Shown one piece after another: positions 16,860 to 27,094 of a stretch of DNA of 64,000 nucleotides (the stretch's first letter is position 1; each line of letters starts with the position of its first letter). The stretch covers positions 549,321 to 613,320 of the forward strand of contig JAUXOK010000028.1 in assembly GCA_030682255.1 (NCBI GenBank), in the 5' to 3' direction. The notes below the pieces were generated by a model. It did not search any database. It was not told where the DNA came from and saw nothing but the letters and a program-made list of their open reading frames with translations. Made by a program: the position numbers and the translations under genes. The stretch comes from Bacteroidota bacterium (GTDB lineage Bacteria > Bacteroidota > Bacteroidia > NS11-12g > UBA955).

Positions 16860-17678
16860 TTAAAATTTGATATTAACGCCTATTGAAAAACCCAATGCGT
16901 TAAAAGATTCAGAATAGCTTAACAAATCTGTAGCTTGATTTTTGTTATACAAATCTGGAAAAACGGATTCGTTGTTTTTAATATCAAAAATATCTTTGTG
17001 ATAAATTGACGATTGAAGTGCTTTGTCTGGAAATACCGCTTGTAAATCTCTATTAAGATAATCATTGTATGAACGCAATTCCTGACTTCTGATTTTCTGA
17101 TTGAGAATAATGGTTTGACAATTAAAAAATAGCGAAATTTTATCATTGATAGGCTTTGTAATTCTAACTCCCCCAGTGTAGCCAACAGCAAAATAGTGTT
17201 TGTTTTTATACTGATAATTAAAAAACTGGGTGTCTTTTTTTTGATTGCGTTCTTGGGTTGATTGATTCAACAATGGAATTATAAGTCCAGAATAAACATT
17301 GAATTGAAGTGAAGACACTTTGAAGTCAACCCCTAAAAGTCCGACAAACCGCAAAGAATTTGTATTTCTACTTATAACATCAGCTTCGGTTTTGGCTGAG
17401 TTTGTTTGATTATATACAATCGTGTTGTTGCCAAACAATGAATTCAACCCCATTCCAAAATGCCAATTTGCACTATCAGGTTGTATATTAAAAGTCAGTT
17501 GATTATAAACACCACCACCTAAAGAGTACGGTTTTGAAACGATGCCAGATTCGATGGGTTGTGTTTGATTATTGAACCCAAACAAATGACCAACTTCCAA
17601 ATTCATAGACAGAGTTTGTCCATTCATCCATTGGAAATGACATAAATACAGTATAGTAAAAACAATCCTGAAAACCAT
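16860..17678 (-). CDS. Outer-membrane beta-barrel-like protein
   Basis: I start it at ATG 17678, giving a signal peptide MVFRIVFTILYLCHFQWMNG with cleavage before QTLS; a longer frame reaches 17720 but adds a poor N-terminus. The mature protein of about 250 residues shows alternating strands, an internal repeat of VGVDF/VGYTGGVRI-type barrel strands and a final SIGVNIKF ending in phenylalanine, typical of an outer-membrane barrel. There is no family name I can assign. It is divergent from purQ, with about 100 bp between the starts. Confidence 0.7.
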   Translation of the reverse strand: MVFRIVFTILYLCHFQWMNGQTLSMNLEVGHLFGFNNQTQPIESGIVSKPYSLGGGVYNQLTFNIQPDSANWHFGMGLNSLFGNNTIVYNQTNSAKTEADVISRNTNSLRFVGLLGVDFKVSSLQFNVYSGLIIPLLNQSTQERNQKKDTQFFNYQYKNKHYFAVGYTGGVRITKPINDKISLFFNCQTIILNQKIRSQELRSYNDYLNRDLQAVFPDKALQSSIYHKDIFDIKNNESVFPDLYNKNQATDLLSYSESFNALGFSIGVNIKF

Positions 17679-17735
17679 TTTAAAATGCGAAACTAAATAT
17701 AAAACAGATATAAATATCAATATGTGTATTATTTA

Positions 17736-17769
17736 TTGATTAAAATACAAATTGATATGTTTATTTTTG
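17736..17769 (+). promoter_or_regulatory. purQ promoter
   Basis: TTG at 17736-17738, a 23-nt spacer and TATTTTTG at 17762-17769 match the Bacteroidota TTG-N17-23-TAnnTTTG pattern. The -7 element ends 8 nt before the purQ ATG, so the transcript would have almost no leader. Confidence 0.55.
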
Positions 17770-17777
17770 CCCCATAA

Positions 17778-18458
17778 ATGAAATTTGGAGTAGTTATATT
17801 TCCCGGAAGCAATTGTGATAAAGACTTAATCGAAACGTTGAGTCAAATTTCTAATGAAAAAGTTGAAGAACTTTGGCATAATGACACCGATTTAAAAGGC
17901 GTTGATTTTGTATTTCTGCCAGGAGGCTTTAGTTATGGCGATTATTTAAGAAGTGGCGCCATAGCCAAATTAAGTCCTGTAATGCAGGCAATTAAAGAAC
18001 ACGCTGACAAGGGTGGTTATGTGATGGGGATATGCAATGGTTTTCAGATTTTATGCGAAAGCGGCTTATTGCCTGGTGCTTTATTAAGAAACAATCACCT
18101 TCAATTTTCTTGCAGAAATGTGTATTTAAAACCAGTTAATACTAGTACAAAAATTACCAATAAGCTTGATGCTAACAAAGCTTACCAAATTCCTATTGCC
18201 CATGGCGAAGGTAATTTTTATGCTGATGCTGAAACCATCAAAAACATTGAGATCAACAATCAAGTATTATTTAGATATTGCGATGCTGATGGCAATATCA
18301 ATGATGCATCCAATCCAAATGGCTCAATGAATCATATTGCAGGCATTACTAATGCTCAAAAAAATGTTTTTGGCATGATGCCTCACCCAGAAAGATGTTT
18401 TGCAGATTATTTACTTAATACTGACGGACAAGATATTTTTAAAAGTATAATTGCTTAA
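17778..18458 (+). CDS. purQ: Phosphoribosylformylglycinamidine synthase subunit PurQ (glutamine amidotransferase)
   Basis: The 226-residue protein is a class I glutamine amidotransferase. It has FPGSNCD at the start, the oxyanion-strand GGFSYGDYLRSGAIA, the nucleophile motif GICNGFQIL (cysteine) and the catalytic MMPHPER (His and Glu). PurQ releases ammonia from glutamine and passes it to PurL to make FGAM in purine synthesis. Small PurQ works with a small PurL and PurS, neither of which is in this window. The length is normal. Confidence 0.97.
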   Translation: MKFGVVIFPGSNCDKDLIETLSQISNEKVEELWHNDTDLKGVDFVFLPGGFSYGDYLRSGAIAKLSPVMQAIKEHADKGGYVMGICNGFQILCESGLLPGALLRNNHLQFSCRNVYLKPVNTSTKITNKLDANKAYQIPIAHGEGNFYADAETIKNIEINNQVLFRYCDADGNINDASNPNGSMNHIAGITNAQKNVFGMMPHPERCFADYLLNTDGQDIFKSIIA

Positions 18459-18481
18459 ATTCAAATGATTTTAATTCAATA

Positions 18482-18508
18482 AGACCGCTTAATTGTGGTT
18501 TTTTTTAA
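18482..18508 (+). terminator. Terminator of purQ
   Basis: A short stem ACCGC / GTGGT (one G-U pair) with loop TTAATT is followed by a run of eight or nine T, 25 bp after the purQ stop. Confidence 0.7.
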
Positions 18509-18571
18509 TTTAAAAAGTATCAAAAGATTTAAATTGAATATTTTTATGCAAAAATATCAGCATGTAAAAAC

Positions 18572-18596
18572 AAAAAAGCCGCTTTTAAAGCGGCTT
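18572..18596 (-). terminator. Terminator of the ribosomal protein super-operon
   Basis: An 8-bp stem GCCGCTTT / AAAGCGGC with a very short centre is followed on the minus strand by six T. It lies 22 bp after the rplQ stop and ends the transcript that starts at rpsL. Confidence 0.88.
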
Positions 18597-18618
18597 CATA
18601 ATATAATTTAATTCTTTC

Positions 18619-19122
18619 TTATGCTTCTGTTTCATCAGAAACAACAGGAGGAGTAGAATCTTCAGACGAAGGGGTACTTTCCACTACAGGAACTGATGCT
18701 TTGGTTTTACCTCTTCTTGTTTTTGGTTTAGATGTATTTTTCTTACCAATACCATCAGTGAATTCGTTGAAATCAACTAATTCAATCATTGCAATATCAG
18801 CATTATCACCCATTCTATTACCTAATTTAAGAATCCTAGTATAACCACCTGGTCTACTTGCAACTTTTTCTGCAATTGGTCCAAATAATTCTTTAATAGA
18901 ATCTTTATCCCTTAAGTAAGCAAAAACAGTTCTTCTTGAGTGAGTAGTATCACTTTTAGATTTGGTTATCAAAGGCTCAACATAAACTCTTAAAGCCTTA
19001 GCTTTAGCTAATGTTGTAGTAATACGTTTGTTTTGTATTAAAGAAATGGTCATATTAGCCATTAAAGCTCTTCTATGAGAAGCTGTTCTTCCTAATTTAT
19101 TTACTTTATTTCCGTGTCTCAT
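18619..19122 (-). CDS. rplQ: Large ribosomal subunit protein bL17
   Basis: This is the last gene of the alpha operon. The core [21 protein letters not shown] is bL17. The 167-residue length includes a C-terminal tail of about 45 residues, Lys-rich then Ser/Thr/Glu/Pro-rich and ending DETEA, seen in Bacteroidota bL17. bL17 sits near the peptide exit tunnel. Confidence 0.97.
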   Translation of the reverse strand: MRHGNKVNKLGRTASHRRALMANMTISLIQNKRITTTLAKAKALRVYVEPLITKSKSDTTHSRRTVFAYLRDKDSIKELFGPIAEKVASRPGGYTRILKLGNRMGDNADIAMIELVDFNEFTDGIGKKNTSKPKTRRGKTKASVPVVESTPSSEDSTPPVVSDETEA

Positions 19123-19143
19123 CTTATTCTTTTATATCATTAA

Positions 19144-20136
19144 TTAATCTTCCGTAAGATTGTACTTAGTTACATCCATTCCAAAATTTAAACCTTTGTC
19201 TCTAACGAATTCTTCTAATTCAGACAATGATTTTTTTCCAAAATTTCTAAATTTCAACAAATCGTCTATATCAAAGCTAACTAATTCACCAAGAGTTCTG
19301 ATTTCAGCAGCTTTTAAGCAATTATAAGCTCTAACAGACAAATCAAGGTCGGCTAAATTAGTTTTTAATATTTTTCTCATGTGAAGATAGTTTTCATCAA
19401 CTTCTTGAGCAGGTTTTTTCACTTGAGAATCTAACAAAATATTTTCGTCACTAAATAAAATAAAATGTTGTATTAAAATGTTTGCAGCTTCTTTTAATGC
19501 ATTTTCAGGATGAATAGAACCATCTGTTTGCAATTCAATGATTAACTTTTCATAATCTGTTTTTTGCTCAACCCTGAAATCTTCAACTGAAAATTTAACA
19601 TTTTTTATAGGCGTAAAAATAGAATCAATTGCAATAAATCCTATAACAGGATCTTTTGTTTTATTTTCTTCTGCAGAAACATATCCTCTTCCTTTGTCTA
19701 CAGTTAATTCAACATCTAAACTAACAAATGGTTCCATGTTACATATTACTAATTCAGGATTTAATATTTCGAAAGTATTTGTATACCTTCCAATATCTCC
19801 TGCAGTAAATTGCTCCTTACCTTTGATACTAAGAAAGATTTTTTCTTGGCCTTCGTTTGTTCCAACTTTTTTGAAACGAACCTGTTTTAAATTTAAAATG
19901 ATTTCTGTTACATCTTCTGCAACACCTTTGATAGTAGAAAATTCATGGTCCACGCCTTGAATTTTCAAAGAGGTGATTGCATAACCTTCCAAAGAAGACA
20001 ATAAAATCCTTCTTAATGAATTCCCGATTGTTACACCATATCCTCTTTCAAGAGGACTAAACTCGAACAGACCAAAGAAGTCTGTATCTTTGTGCATGAT
20101 GACTCTCTCGGGTTTTTGAAATGCTAATATTGGCAT
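19144..20136 (-). CDS. rpoA: RNA polymerase subunit alpha
   Basis: The 330-residue protein has both domains. The N-terminal dimerisation domain contains [26 protein letters not shown] and the C-terminal domain contains [24 protein letters not shown] followed by [12 protein letters not shown]. The alpha dimer nucleates core polymerase assembly, and the C-terminal domain contacts DNA and activators. It lies between rpsD and rplQ, as in most bacteria. Confidence 0.98.
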   Translation of the reverse strand: MPILAFQKPERVIMHKDTDFFGLFEFSPLERGYGVTIGNSLRRILLSSLEGYAITSLKIQGVDHEFSTIKGVAEDVTEIILNLKQVRFKKVGTNEGQEKIFLSIKGKEQFTAGDIGRYTNTFEILNPELVICNMEPFVSLDVELTVDKGRGYVSAEENKTKDPVIGFIAIDSIFTPIKNVKFSVEDFRVEQKTDYEKLIIELQTDGSIHPENALKEAANILIQHFILFSDENILLDSQVKKPAQEVDENYLHMRKILKTNLADLDLSVRAYNCLKAAEIRTLGELVSFDIDDLLKFRNFGKKSLSELEEFVRDKGLNFGMDVTKYNLTED

Positions 20137-20165
20137 CGTTTTTTTTTTATTAATTAAATGGTTGT

Positions 20166-20771
20166 TTATTTAGAGTAAAGCTCTACGATTAATTGTTCTT
20201 TGATATTTTCCGGAATTTCAGCTCTATCTGGCATATTCAAAAATTTACCCGACATATCCTTATCACTCCATTCTAACCAACTGAAACGTTTGTTGCCTTG
20301 GGTTAGAGAATCCGTAATAGCTTCCAAAGACTTAGATTTTTCTCTTACTGAAACTGTATCTCCTGGTTTAAGAATGTATGATGCTATGTTTACAACATTA
20401 TTATTCACTAAAATATGTTTGTGACCAACTAGTTGTCTAGCTGCACTTCTTGTTGGAGCAATACCTAATCTATAAACAGTGTTATCAAGTCTTGACTCTA
20501 AATATTTTAATAAATTTTCGCCTGTAATACCTCTTTTTGTTGCAGCTAATTTAAATGTTTTTGCAAATTGGCGTTCTAAAACACCATAAGTGTATTTAGC
20601 TTTTTGCTTTTCACTTAATTGAATGGCATACTCAGATTGTTTTTTTCTTTTTCTTGAGTTACCGTGCATACCCGGTCCATAGGGTTTTCTATCTAAAGCT
20701 TTGTCTGGTCCAAAAATAGGTTCTTTAAATTTTCTAGCTATTTTTGATTTAGGGCCTGTATATCTTGCCAT
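20166..20771 (-). CDS. rpsD: Small ribosomal subunit protein uS4
   Basis: The 201-residue protein begins [15 protein letters not shown] and has the S4 RNA-binding motif [21 protein letters not shown]. uS4 is a primary 16S rRNA binder at the 5' domain and helps translational accuracy. The N-terminal zinc-binding cysteines of some uS4 proteins are absent, so this is the zinc-free form. Confidence 0.97.
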   Translation of the reverse strand: MARYTGPKSKIARKFKEPIFGPDKALDRKPYGPGMHGNSRKRKKQSEYAIQLSEKQKAKYTYGVLERQFAKTFKLAATKRGITGENLLKYLESRLDNTVYRLGIAPTRSAARQLVGHKHILVNNNVVNIASYILKPGDTVSVREKSKSLEAITDSLTQGNKRFSWLEWSDKDMSGKFLNMPDRAEIPENIKEQLIVELYSK

Positions 20772-20800
20772 TATATTCTAATTATTTCTTATTGTTACGA

Positions 20801-21181
20801 TTAAATTCTTCTTCGTTTAGGTGGTCTGCAACCATTATGAGGCAATGGTGTACAATCATTGATTGATAAAACTTCTAAGCCAACAGTTGCAAGGTTTCTG
20901 ATGGCGGAATCTCTTCCTGAACCAGGACCTTTAACAAAAACATCAACTTTTCTAAGCCCAGCTTCGAATGCAACTTTAGCACAATCTTGACTAGCTAACT
21001 GAGCAGCATATGGTGTATTCTTTTTAGAACCTCTGAAACCCATTTTACCAGCAGAAGACCAAGAAATAACATCACCATTTACGTTTGTTACAGAAACAAT
21101 AATATTATTAAATGAAGCTTTGATGTGCACTTGACCCATTGGATCAACTTTAACTTTCTTTTTATTTTTAGCAGTACTCAT
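20801..21181 (-). CDS. rpsK: Small ribosomal subunit protein uS11
   Basis: The 126-residue protein has the uS11 core [21 protein letters not shown] and the ending [19 protein letters not shown]. uS11 lies on the platform next to the Shine-Dalgarno duplex site. It follows rpsM by 3 bp. Confidence 0.97.
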   Translation of the reverse strand: MSTAKNKKKVKVDPMGQVHIKASFNNIIVSVTNVNGDVISWSSAGKMGFRGSKKNTPYAAQLASQDCAKVAFEAGLRKVDVFVKGPGSGRDSAIRNLATVGLEVLSINDCTPLPHNGCRPPKRRRI

Positions 21182-21184
21182 TGA

Positions 21185-21562
21185 TTATTTAGTTACTTTT
21201 TTCTTGTTAGCGACAGTTTTACGTTTACCTTTTCTAGTACGAGAATTGTTTTTTGTACTTTGACCTCTTACAGGTAAACCTTTACGGTGACGAGTTCCTC
21301 TGTAACATCCAATATCCATTAAACGTTTTATGTTTAATTGAACTTCAGATCTCAATTCTCCTTCAGTTTTAAAAGAACTTGAAATGATATTCCTGATGGT
21401 TGTTAACTCATCATCGTTCCATTCAGACACTTTTTTATTTTCATCAATATTAGCATCCATCAAAAGCTTTGCAGCTCTGCTTGCACCAATACCATAAATA
21501 TAGGTTAAACCTATAACACCTCTTTTATTTTTAGGTAAATCTATTCCAGCTATTCTTGCCAT
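21185..21562 (-). CDS. rpsM: Small ribosomal subunit protein uS13
   Basis: The 125-residue protein begins [26 protein letters not shown] and ends in a basic tail ([17 protein letters not shown]) that reaches the P-site tRNA. It follows rpmJ by 3 bp in the spc-alpha junction. Confidence 0.97.
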   Translation of the reverse strand: MARIAGIDLPKNKRGVIGLTYIYGIGASRAAKLLMDANIDENKKVSEWNDDELTTIRNIISSSFKTEGELRSEVQLNIKRLMDIGCYRGTRHRKGLPVRGQSTKNNSRTRKGKRKTVANKKKVTK

Positions 21563-21565
21563 GTT

Positions 21566-21682
21566 TTATCCTTGTCTTTGTTTAAATTTAGGGTTCTTTT
21601 TGTTAATAATGAAAAGTCTACCTTTTCTTTTTACTAATTTGCAGTCTGCACTGCGTTTTTTTACTGAAGTTCTTACTTTCAT
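21566..21682 (-). CDS. rpmJ: Large ribosomal subunit protein bL36
   Basis: This 38-codon frame begins [14 protein letters not shown] and ends [12 protein letters not shown]. Only one cysteine of the usual zinc-ribbon set remains, as is normal for Bacteroidota bL36, so the protein should fold without zinc. It sits in the conserved position between infA and rpsM. Confidence 0.95.
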   Translation of the reverse strand: MKVRTSVKKRSADCKLVKRKGRLFIINKKNPKFKQRQG

Positions 21683-21690
21683 GATGTTGA

Positions 21691-21909
21691 TTATTTATAT
21701 CTATACGAAATTCTTCCTCTTGATAAATCATAAGGACTCATCTCTACTTGAACTCTATCACCTGGTAATACTCTGATATATTTCATTCTCATCTTACCTG
21801 ATATTGTTGCAATTATTTCATGTCCATTTTCCAATTTCACCCTGAACATAGCATTAGACAACGCCTCTGATATCGTACCATCTTGTTTTATCGAGTCTTG
21901 TTTAGCCAT
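21691..21909 (-). CDS. infA: Translation initiation factor IF-1
   Basis: The 72-residue OB-fold protein has [24 protein letters not shown] and the ending [13 protein letters not shown]-1 binds the A site of the small subunit during initiation. A methionine aminopeptidase gene is often found between secY and infA, but here the 45-bp gap has no room for it. Confidence 0.97.
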   Translation of the reverse strand: MAKQDSIKQDGTISEALSNAMFRVKLENGHEIIATISGKMRMKYIRVLPGDRVQVEMSPYDLSRGRISYRYK

Positions 21910-21954
21910 TTTATATTATTAGGGGTGCAAAAGTAATGTTTTTATTTTATATTA

Positions 21955-23310
21955 TCAAATTGTTTGTTGTGACATACCTGATCTTCCACTTATTCTTCCT
22001 GATTTCATCAATCCATCATAATGTCTCATTAATAAATGGCTCTCTATTTGTTGTAGTGTATCTAATACAACACCAACCATTATTAGCAAGGATGTACCGC
22101 CATAGAATTGAGCAAAACTTTGACTGACACCAAATAGCATAGCAATAGCAGGCAAAATAGCAATAGCAGCTAGAAACAATGCCCCAGGCAATGTTATTCT
22201 AGACATAACCTCATCCAAAAACTCACTAGTTTGTTTGCCTGGCTTAATTCCTGGGATGAAACCTCCACTTTTTTTCATATCATCTGCCATTTGATTAGGA
22301 TTGACGGTAATTGCAGTATAAAAATAAGTAAAAGTAATAATTAAAATAGCAAAAGTAATATTATAACCAAATGAGCCAAAATCACTTAATGATTTTAAAA
22401 ACACACCAGGGTTCTCAATAGATTGAGCAAGTGTTGGAGGCAAAAACATAATTGCTTGTGCAAATATTATTGGCATAACACCAGCAGCATTAACTTTAAG
22501 AGGGATGTAATTCCTAGCACCACCTGTCATTTTATTTCCTTCAATTCTTTTAGCATAATTAACTGTTACTTTTCGAGTGCCTTGAATCAGTAATATTGTG
22601 GCGATAATTACAAGTAACCAAAATACCATTTCAATTATAAATAATGGTAACCCCCCTTTTGCAAATTTTTGATCTAATTCAAATCCTAAAGCTTCTGGGA
22701 GTCTATCAATAATACCTACCATAATAATTAATGATATTCCATTACCAAGACCTTTATCCGTAATTTTTTCACCTAACCACATGGTAAACATAGTTCCAGC
22801 TACTAACAATGAAACATTTATTACCATAAATAAAGATTCTGTCATCATTGTAGGTTGAGTTTTAAATAGTAAGGCACCCCAATTATCAGATTTCCCAGTA
22901 ATGTTGTATAAATAGGCAACTGCTTGAACGGCTGTTATAGCAATCGTTAAGAACCTAGTATATTGATTAATTTTTCTTCTGCCATCCTCTCCCTCTTTTT
23001 GAAGTCTTTGAAAAGTGGGAACAGCAATAGTAAGTAATTGCATAACAATGGAAGCTGAAATATATGGCATTATTCCTAAAGCTAAAATTGCACCTCTTCC
23101 AAAGGCACCACCAGCAAATACATTTACTAATCCTAAAATACCCTCAGTTTGGCTTTGAAGAGCGCCCATTAACACAGAACCGTCTATCCCGGGTAATATA
23201 ATAAAGGTACCTATTCTATAAATTACTAAAAATAGTACAGTATTTTTGATTTTTGTTCTTAAATCTTCAATACTCCAAATTTCCTTTATTCTTTGAATAA
23301 ACTTCTTCAT
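21955..23310 (-). CDS. secY: Protein translocase subunit SecY
   Basis: This is a 451-residue membrane protein with about ten helices. It has the N-terminal IWSIEDLRTKIKNTVLFLVIYRIG, the first plug-region loop LPGIDGSV, the cytoplasmic loop IPGIKPGKQTSEFLD and the C-terminal MRHYDGLMKSGRISGR. SecY forms the inner-membrane channel with SecE and SecG and would pass all the secreted proteins of this window to the periplasm. It follows rplO by 5 bp. Confidence 0.98.
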   Translation of the reverse strand: MKKFIQRIKEIWSIEDLRTKIKNTVLFLVIYRIGTFIILPGIDGSVLMGALQSQTEGILGLVNVFAGGAFGRGAILALGIMPYISASIVMQLLTIAVPTFQRLQKEGEDGRRKINQYTRFLTIAITAVQAVAYLYNITGKSDNWGALLFKTQPTMMTESLFMVINVSLLVAGTMFTMWLGEKITDKGLGNGISLIIMVGIIDRLPEALGFELDQKFAKGGLPLFIIEMVFWLLVIIATILLIQGTRKVTVNYAKRIEGNKMTGGARNYIPLKVNAAGVMPIIFAQAIMFLPPTLAQSIENPGVFLKSLSDFGSFGYNITFAILIITFTYFYTAITVNPNQMADDMKKSGGFIPGIKPGKQTSEFLDEVMSRITLPGALFLAAIAILPAIAMLFGVSQSFAQFYGGTSLLIMVGVVLDTLQQIESHLLMRHYDGLMKSGRISGRSGMSQQTI

Positions 23311-23315
23311 TTATA

Positions 23316-23771
23316 TTAAAATTTAGAAACGATATTAGTTGTTCCACCTTTTTCTTCAATAGCTTTTTTAGCCGTTTCAGAAAAACCATTTGCAAAAATT
23401 TCTAATTTTGATTTTAATTCACCTCTACCTAAAATTTTGTACAACTCGTTTTTAGTAACAATGTTATTCTGAACCAAAACTTCTCTATCAATAGTTGTCA
23501 AATTATGTTTTTCTGCAATTGTTTGAATAACATCCAAATTTACAGAAGCATATTCAACTCTGTTAAAGTTTTTGAAACCTCCTTTAGGAATTCTTCTTTG
23601 AAGTGGCATTTGTCCTCCCTCAAAACCTTTCTTACGGCTGTAACCGCTTCTTGATTGAGCGCCTTTATGACCTCTTGTAGAAGTTCCTCCTCTACCAGAA
23701 CCTTGACCTCTACCAATTCTTTTTTCGTTTTTTATAGAACCTTCAGCAGGTTTTAAGTTATTTAATTCCAT
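23316..23771 (-). CDS. rplO: Large ribosomal subunit protein uL15
   Basis: The 151-residue protein has the Gly/Arg-rich N-terminal half (RGQGSGRGGTSTRGHKGAQS) that threads into 23S rRNA and the uL15 C-terminal domain (LVQNNIVTKNELYKILG). The spacing to rpmD upstream is 1 bp. Confidence 0.97.
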   Translation of the reverse strand: MELNNLKPAEGSIKNEKRIGRGQGSGRGGTSTRGHKGAQSRSGYSRKKGFEGGQMPLQRRIPKGGFKNFNRVEYASVNLDVIQTIAEKHNLTTIDREVLVQNNIVTKNELYKILGRGELKSKLEIFANGFSETAKKAIEEKGGTTNIVSKF

Positions 23772-23772
23772 G

Positions 23773-23952
23773 TTATATGTTTTCTATTTTAACTAAATGA
23801 TTAACTTTGTGTAATATACCTTTAATTTGAGGTGTAAGCTCTAATTCATTAAAGCTATTAATTTTATTTAAACCTAATGCTTCCATACTACGGACAACTC
23901 TGATGTTTTGCCCAATAGTGCTACGCAATTTAGTGACTCTTACTTTTGACAT
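23773..23952 (-). CDS. rpmD: Large ribosomal subunit protein uL30
   Basis: This 59-codon gene begins MSKVRVTKLRSTIGQNIRVV and continues SMEALGLNKINSF. The motif order and the place between rpsE and rplO identify bacterial uL30. The length is normal for the family. Confidence 0.96.
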   Translation of the reverse strand: MSKVRVTKLRSTIGQNIRVVRSMEALGLNKINSFNELELTPQIKGILHKVNHLVKIENI

Positions 23953-23956
23953 ATGC

Positions 23957-24475
23957 TTATCCGTTAAATACTTTTTTAAGATTAATATTTCTTTGTTTTG
24001 AAATTGTGTAAGGATCTCTTAATTTTGTTAAAGCGTCAATAGTAGCTTTAACAACGTTATGTGGATTTGAAGAACCTTTTGATTTTGCTAATACATCATG
24101 AACACCTGCGCTTTCTAATACAGCACGCATGGCACCACCTGCAATAACACCTGTACCACTTGATGCTGGTTTAATGAAAACATTTCCACCACCAAATTTC
24201 CCTATTTGTTCGTGTGGAATAGTACCTTTTAGAATTGGAACTTTTACTAGATTTTTCTTTGCGTCTTCGATAGCTTTTTGAATAGCATCGGTAACTTCAC
24301 CTGCTTTTCCTAATCCATTTCCAACTATTCCATTACCATCTCCAACAACCACAATAGCTGTGAATGTAAAAGTTCTTCCACCTTTAGTTACTTTCGCAAC
24401 ACGGTTAACACCTACAACTCTATCTTTCAACTCCAGTTCTGATTGCTTAACGCGTTTTATATTACTGTTTGTCAT
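23957..24475 (-). CDS. rpsE: Small ribosomal subunit protein uS5
   Basis: The 172-residue protein has the double-stranded RNA-binding part ([20 protein letters not shown]) and the ribosomal C-terminal part ([21 protein letters not shown]). uS5 lies at the mRNA entry site and affects fidelity. It follows rplR by 15 bp. Confidence 0.97.
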   Translation of the reverse strand: MTNSNIKRVKQSELELKDRVVGVNRVAKVTKGGRTFTFTAIVVVGDGNGIVGNGLGKAGEVTDAIQKAIEDAKKNLVKVPILKGTIPHEQIGKFGGGNVFIKPASSGTGVIAGGAMRAVLESAGVHDVLAKSKGSSNPHNVVKATIDALTKLRDPYTISKQRNINLKKVFNG

Positions 24476-24490
24476 TATTTATTTTTATTA

Positions 24491-24844
24491 TTAAAACTGT
24501 AAACCACCTTCTCTTGCAGCATCTGCAAGACATTTAACTCTGCCATGATATAAAAAACCATTTCTATCAAATACAACCTTAGTAATACCTAAACCTGTAG
24601 CTTTTTGGGCAATTCTTTTACCCACTTCAGATGCTTTGGTAGTTTTGTTATCTTTTGAAGCAATCATATCTTTTTCAAGACTTGATGATGCACAAATAGT
24701 TTTGTTGGTTATGTCTACTATTTGAGCATATATTTCAGAATTACTTCTAAATACCACTAATCTAGGACGATCTGCAGATGTAACTATACTTCCAGCTACT
24801 CTACGTTTTATTTTTAATCTTCTTGCGTTTCTTACGTTACTCAT
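24491..24844 (-). CDS. rplR: Large ribosomal subunit protein uL18
   Basis: The 117-residue protein has RPRLVVFRSNSEIYAQIVD and the terminal FDRNGFLYHGRVKCLADAAR, both typical of uL18. It binds 5S rRNA in the central protuberance together with uL5, encoded upstream in the same operon. Confidence 0.97.
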   Translation of the reverse strand: MSNVRNARRLKIKRRVAGSIVTSADRPRLVVFRSNSEIYAQIVDITNKTICASSSLEKDMIASKDNKTTKASEVGKRIAQKATGLGITKVVFDRNGFLYHGRVKCLADAAREGGLQF

Positions 24845-24857
24845 TTCTCAAAAATGT

Positions 24858-25415
24858 TTATTTTTTAGATGCTGATTTACCAGCTTTTCTTCTTAATTGT
24901 TCGTTGGTAAATTTAATACCTTTTCCTTTGTATGGCTCTGGTTTGCGGAAACCTCTTATCTTAGCAGCAACTTGTCCAATTAATTGTTTATCGATGCTTT
25001 CCATAATAATTGTTGGATTTTTACCTTTTTCAGTTACAGTTGTTAAAGTAATTTCTTTAGGAACTTCTAACATTATTCGGTGTGAATAACCTACTGATAA
25101 ATCTAAAACTTGACCTACGTTGCTGGCTTTGTAACCAACACCGACTAACTCTTGTTGAGTTTTGTGACCTAAAGTAACTCCTACAACGTTATTATTAATA
25201 AGAGAACGATATAACCCATGCAATGCTTTGCTTTGTTTCTCTTCATTTGGACGTTTAACAGTTAAGTTACCGTCTGTGATATCAATTGTGAATCCTTCCT
25301 TAAGTGGTTGAAATAACTCACCTTTAGGCCCTTTTACAGAAACAACATTGTCTGCTGAAATTTTAATTTCAACACCTGTTGGGATTTTTATTAATGCTTT
25401 ACCTATTCTAGACAT
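24858..25415 (-). CDS. rplF: Large ribosomal subunit protein uL6
   Basis: The 185-residue protein has two repeated beta-alpha domains, starting MSRIGKALIKIPTGVEI and ending with GKGIKFTNEQLRRKAGKS. uL6 supports the factor-binding region near the sarcin-ricin loop. Confidence 0.97.
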   Translation of the reverse strand: MSRIGKALIKIPTGVEIKISADNVVSVKGPKGELFQPLKEGFTIDITDGNLTVKRPNEEKQSKALHGLYRSLINNNVVGVTLGHKTQQELVGVGYKASNVGQVLDLSVGYSHRIMLEVPKEITLTTVTEKGKNPTIIMESIDKQLIGQVAAKIRGFRKPEPYKGKGIKFTNEQLRRKAGKSASKK

Positions 25416-25429
25416 TGTTTTTTATTTAA

Positions 25430-25828
25430 TTATGATATGTAACACAATACTTCACCACCAACATTATTTTGTTTTGCTTCTTTATCTGTAATAACTCCCA
25501 TTGAAGTTGATAATATAGCAATACCTAAACCATTAATTACTCTAGGAATACTTGTTGCAGGTACATACTTTCTAAGACCTGGTTTACTAACTCTTTTTAA
25601 TTCTCTAATTGCAGGAATTTTAGTTAATGGGTCATATTTTAATGCAACTTTAATTACCCCTTGTTTGTTCTCTGTTTCTTCGAATTTATAGTTTAAAATA
25701 TAGCCTTTCTCGAACAATACTTTAGTTATTGCTTTCTTAATATTTGAAGCAGGAATTTCTACTATACGATGTTTTGCAGCCATTGCGTTTCTTAGACGGG
25801 TTAGGTAATCTGCTATAGGATCTGTCAT
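25430..25828 (-). CDS. rpsH: Small ribosomal subunit protein uS8
   Basis: The 132-residue protein begins [15 protein letters not shown] and ends with the uS8 signature [20 protein letters not shown]. uS8 binds the central domain of 16S rRNA and in other bacteria represses the spc operon by binding its mRNA; I did not identify such a site here. A 72-bp AT-rich gap separates it from rpsN. Confidence 0.97.
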   Translation of the reverse strand: MTDPIADYLTRLRNAMAAKHRIVEIPASNIKKAITKVLFEKGYILNYKFEETENKQGVIKVALKYDPLTKIPAIRELKRVSKPGLRKYVPATSIPRVINGLGIAILSTSMGVITDKEAKQNNVGGEVLCYIS

Positions 25829-25900
25829 TTTTTTATTTTTTTATTTTTTGATGTTTACAAATAAATCGTAAATTATCTTGTTTTTATTTAATACTCTTAT

Positions 25901-26170
25901 TTACCAACTTGCTTTAGTTACTCCTGGAATTTTACCTGCTGAAGCCAACTCTCTGAATTGATTTCTACATAATCCAAAAATTTTCATATAACCTCTTGGT
26001 TTTCCTGTTAATTTACATCTGTTGCGTAATCTAACTTTGGATGAACTTCTAGGAAGTTTTTGAAGACCAACGAAATCACCGGCTTCTTTTAATTGCTTAC
26101 GTCTGTCTGCGTACTTTGCAACTAATCTTTCTTTCTTAAGTTCTCTTGCTTTTATTGCTTCTCTTGCCAT
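25901..26170 (-). CDS. rpsN: Small ribosomal subunit protein uS14 (zinc-free long form)
   Basis: The 89-residue protein has the uS14 core [26 protein letters not shown] and ends [10 protein letters not shown]. It has no CxxC zinc knuckles and has the longer length, so it is the zinc-independent form. It lies between rplE and rpsH as usual. Confidence 0.96.
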   Translation of the reverse strand: MAREAIKARELKKERLVAKYADRRKQLKEAGDFVGLQKLPRSSSKVRLRNRCKLTGKPRGYMKIFGLCRNQFRELASAGKIPGVTKASW

Positions 26171-26179
26171 TTTATTATT

Positions 26180-26728
26180 TTATTTTTTGAAAGGTAATCC
26201 AAATGATCTTAACATCTCTAGACACTCTTCATCTGTTTTTGCTGTAGTTACAAAAGTAATATCCATTCCAGATATTCTGTTGGTTTTATCAATATCTATT
26301 TCAGGAAAAATAATTTGCTCAGTTATCCCCATAGTGAAATTTCCTCTTCCATCAAAACCTTTGATGTCTAAACCTTGAAAATCTCTTACTCTAGGCAATG
26401 CAATAGAGATTAATCTTTCCATAAATTCATACATCTTATCTTTCCTAAGAGTAACTTTAGCACCAATTGGCATTTTAGATCTTAGTTTAAAATTACTAAT
26501 ATCCTTTTTTGACATGGTAGCTTGAGCTTTTTGACCAGATATTTTAGTCATTTCTTCTACAGCATAGTCGATTAATTTTTTATCATTAACTGCTGCTCCA
26601 ATACCTTGGTTAAGACAAATTTTCTCAATTTTTGGTATTTCCATAACATTTTGATATGCAAATTTTTGTTGCATAAATGGAACTACGACATCCGTGTATT
26701 TTGTATATAAATTTGGTGTATACGTCAT
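26180..26728 (-). CDS. rplE: Large ribosomal subunit protein uL5
   Basis: The 182-residue protein has [21 protein letters not shown] and the ending [16 protein letters not shown], both typical of uL5. It anchors 5S rRNA and contacts the P-site tRNA. Confidence 0.97.
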   Translation of the reverse strand: MTYTPNLYTKYTDVVVPFMQQKFAYQNVMEIPKIEKICLNQGIGAAVNDKKLIDYAVEEMTKISGQKAQATMSKKDISNFKLRSKMPIGAKVTLRKDKMYEFMERLISIALPRVRDFQGLDIKGFDGRGNFTMGITEQIIFPEIDIDKTNRISGMDITFVTTAKTDEECLEMLRSFGLPFKK

Positions 26729-26738
26729 GTTTCTATTA

Positions 26739-27092
26739 TTAACTTATAAATTCTCCAGACTTAACTGAATATCTTTGTAATTTGCCTTTTTCATTTTCTT
26801 TTCTTCCAACTCTAGTAGCTGTTCCATTTTCAAGAACCATCAAGTTAGAAATATGAATAGGTGCTTCTTTTTTAATTATTCCTCCCTCAGGATAAGCCGC
26901 ACTTGGTTTGCTGTGACGAGAAATAATGTTTAACCCTTCAACTAAAGCTCTGTAAGTTTTTGGGTATATACGTAAAACTTTACCTGTATCTTTTCCATCT
27001 ATAATTTTACCAGAAATCTGTTTTACGAAATCACCTTTTTTGATGTGAACTTTTTTAGTTATATGAGATTGTTTACTTGCTTTTGTTTTCAT
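26739..27092 (-). CDS. rplX: Large ribosomal subunit protein uL24
   Basis: The 117-residue protein has a KOW motif ([21 protein letters not shown]) and [19 protein letters not shown]. It starts 50S assembly. An N-terminal extension of about 18 residues ([18 protein letters not shown]) precedes the KOW fold. Confidence 0.96.
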   Translation of the reverse strand: MKTKASKQSHITKKVHIKKGDFVKQISGKIIDGKDTGKVLRIYPKTYRALVEGLNIISRHSKPSAAYPEGGIIKKEAPIHISNLMVLENGTATRVGRKENEKGKLQRYSVKSGEFIS

Positions 27093-27094
27093 AA

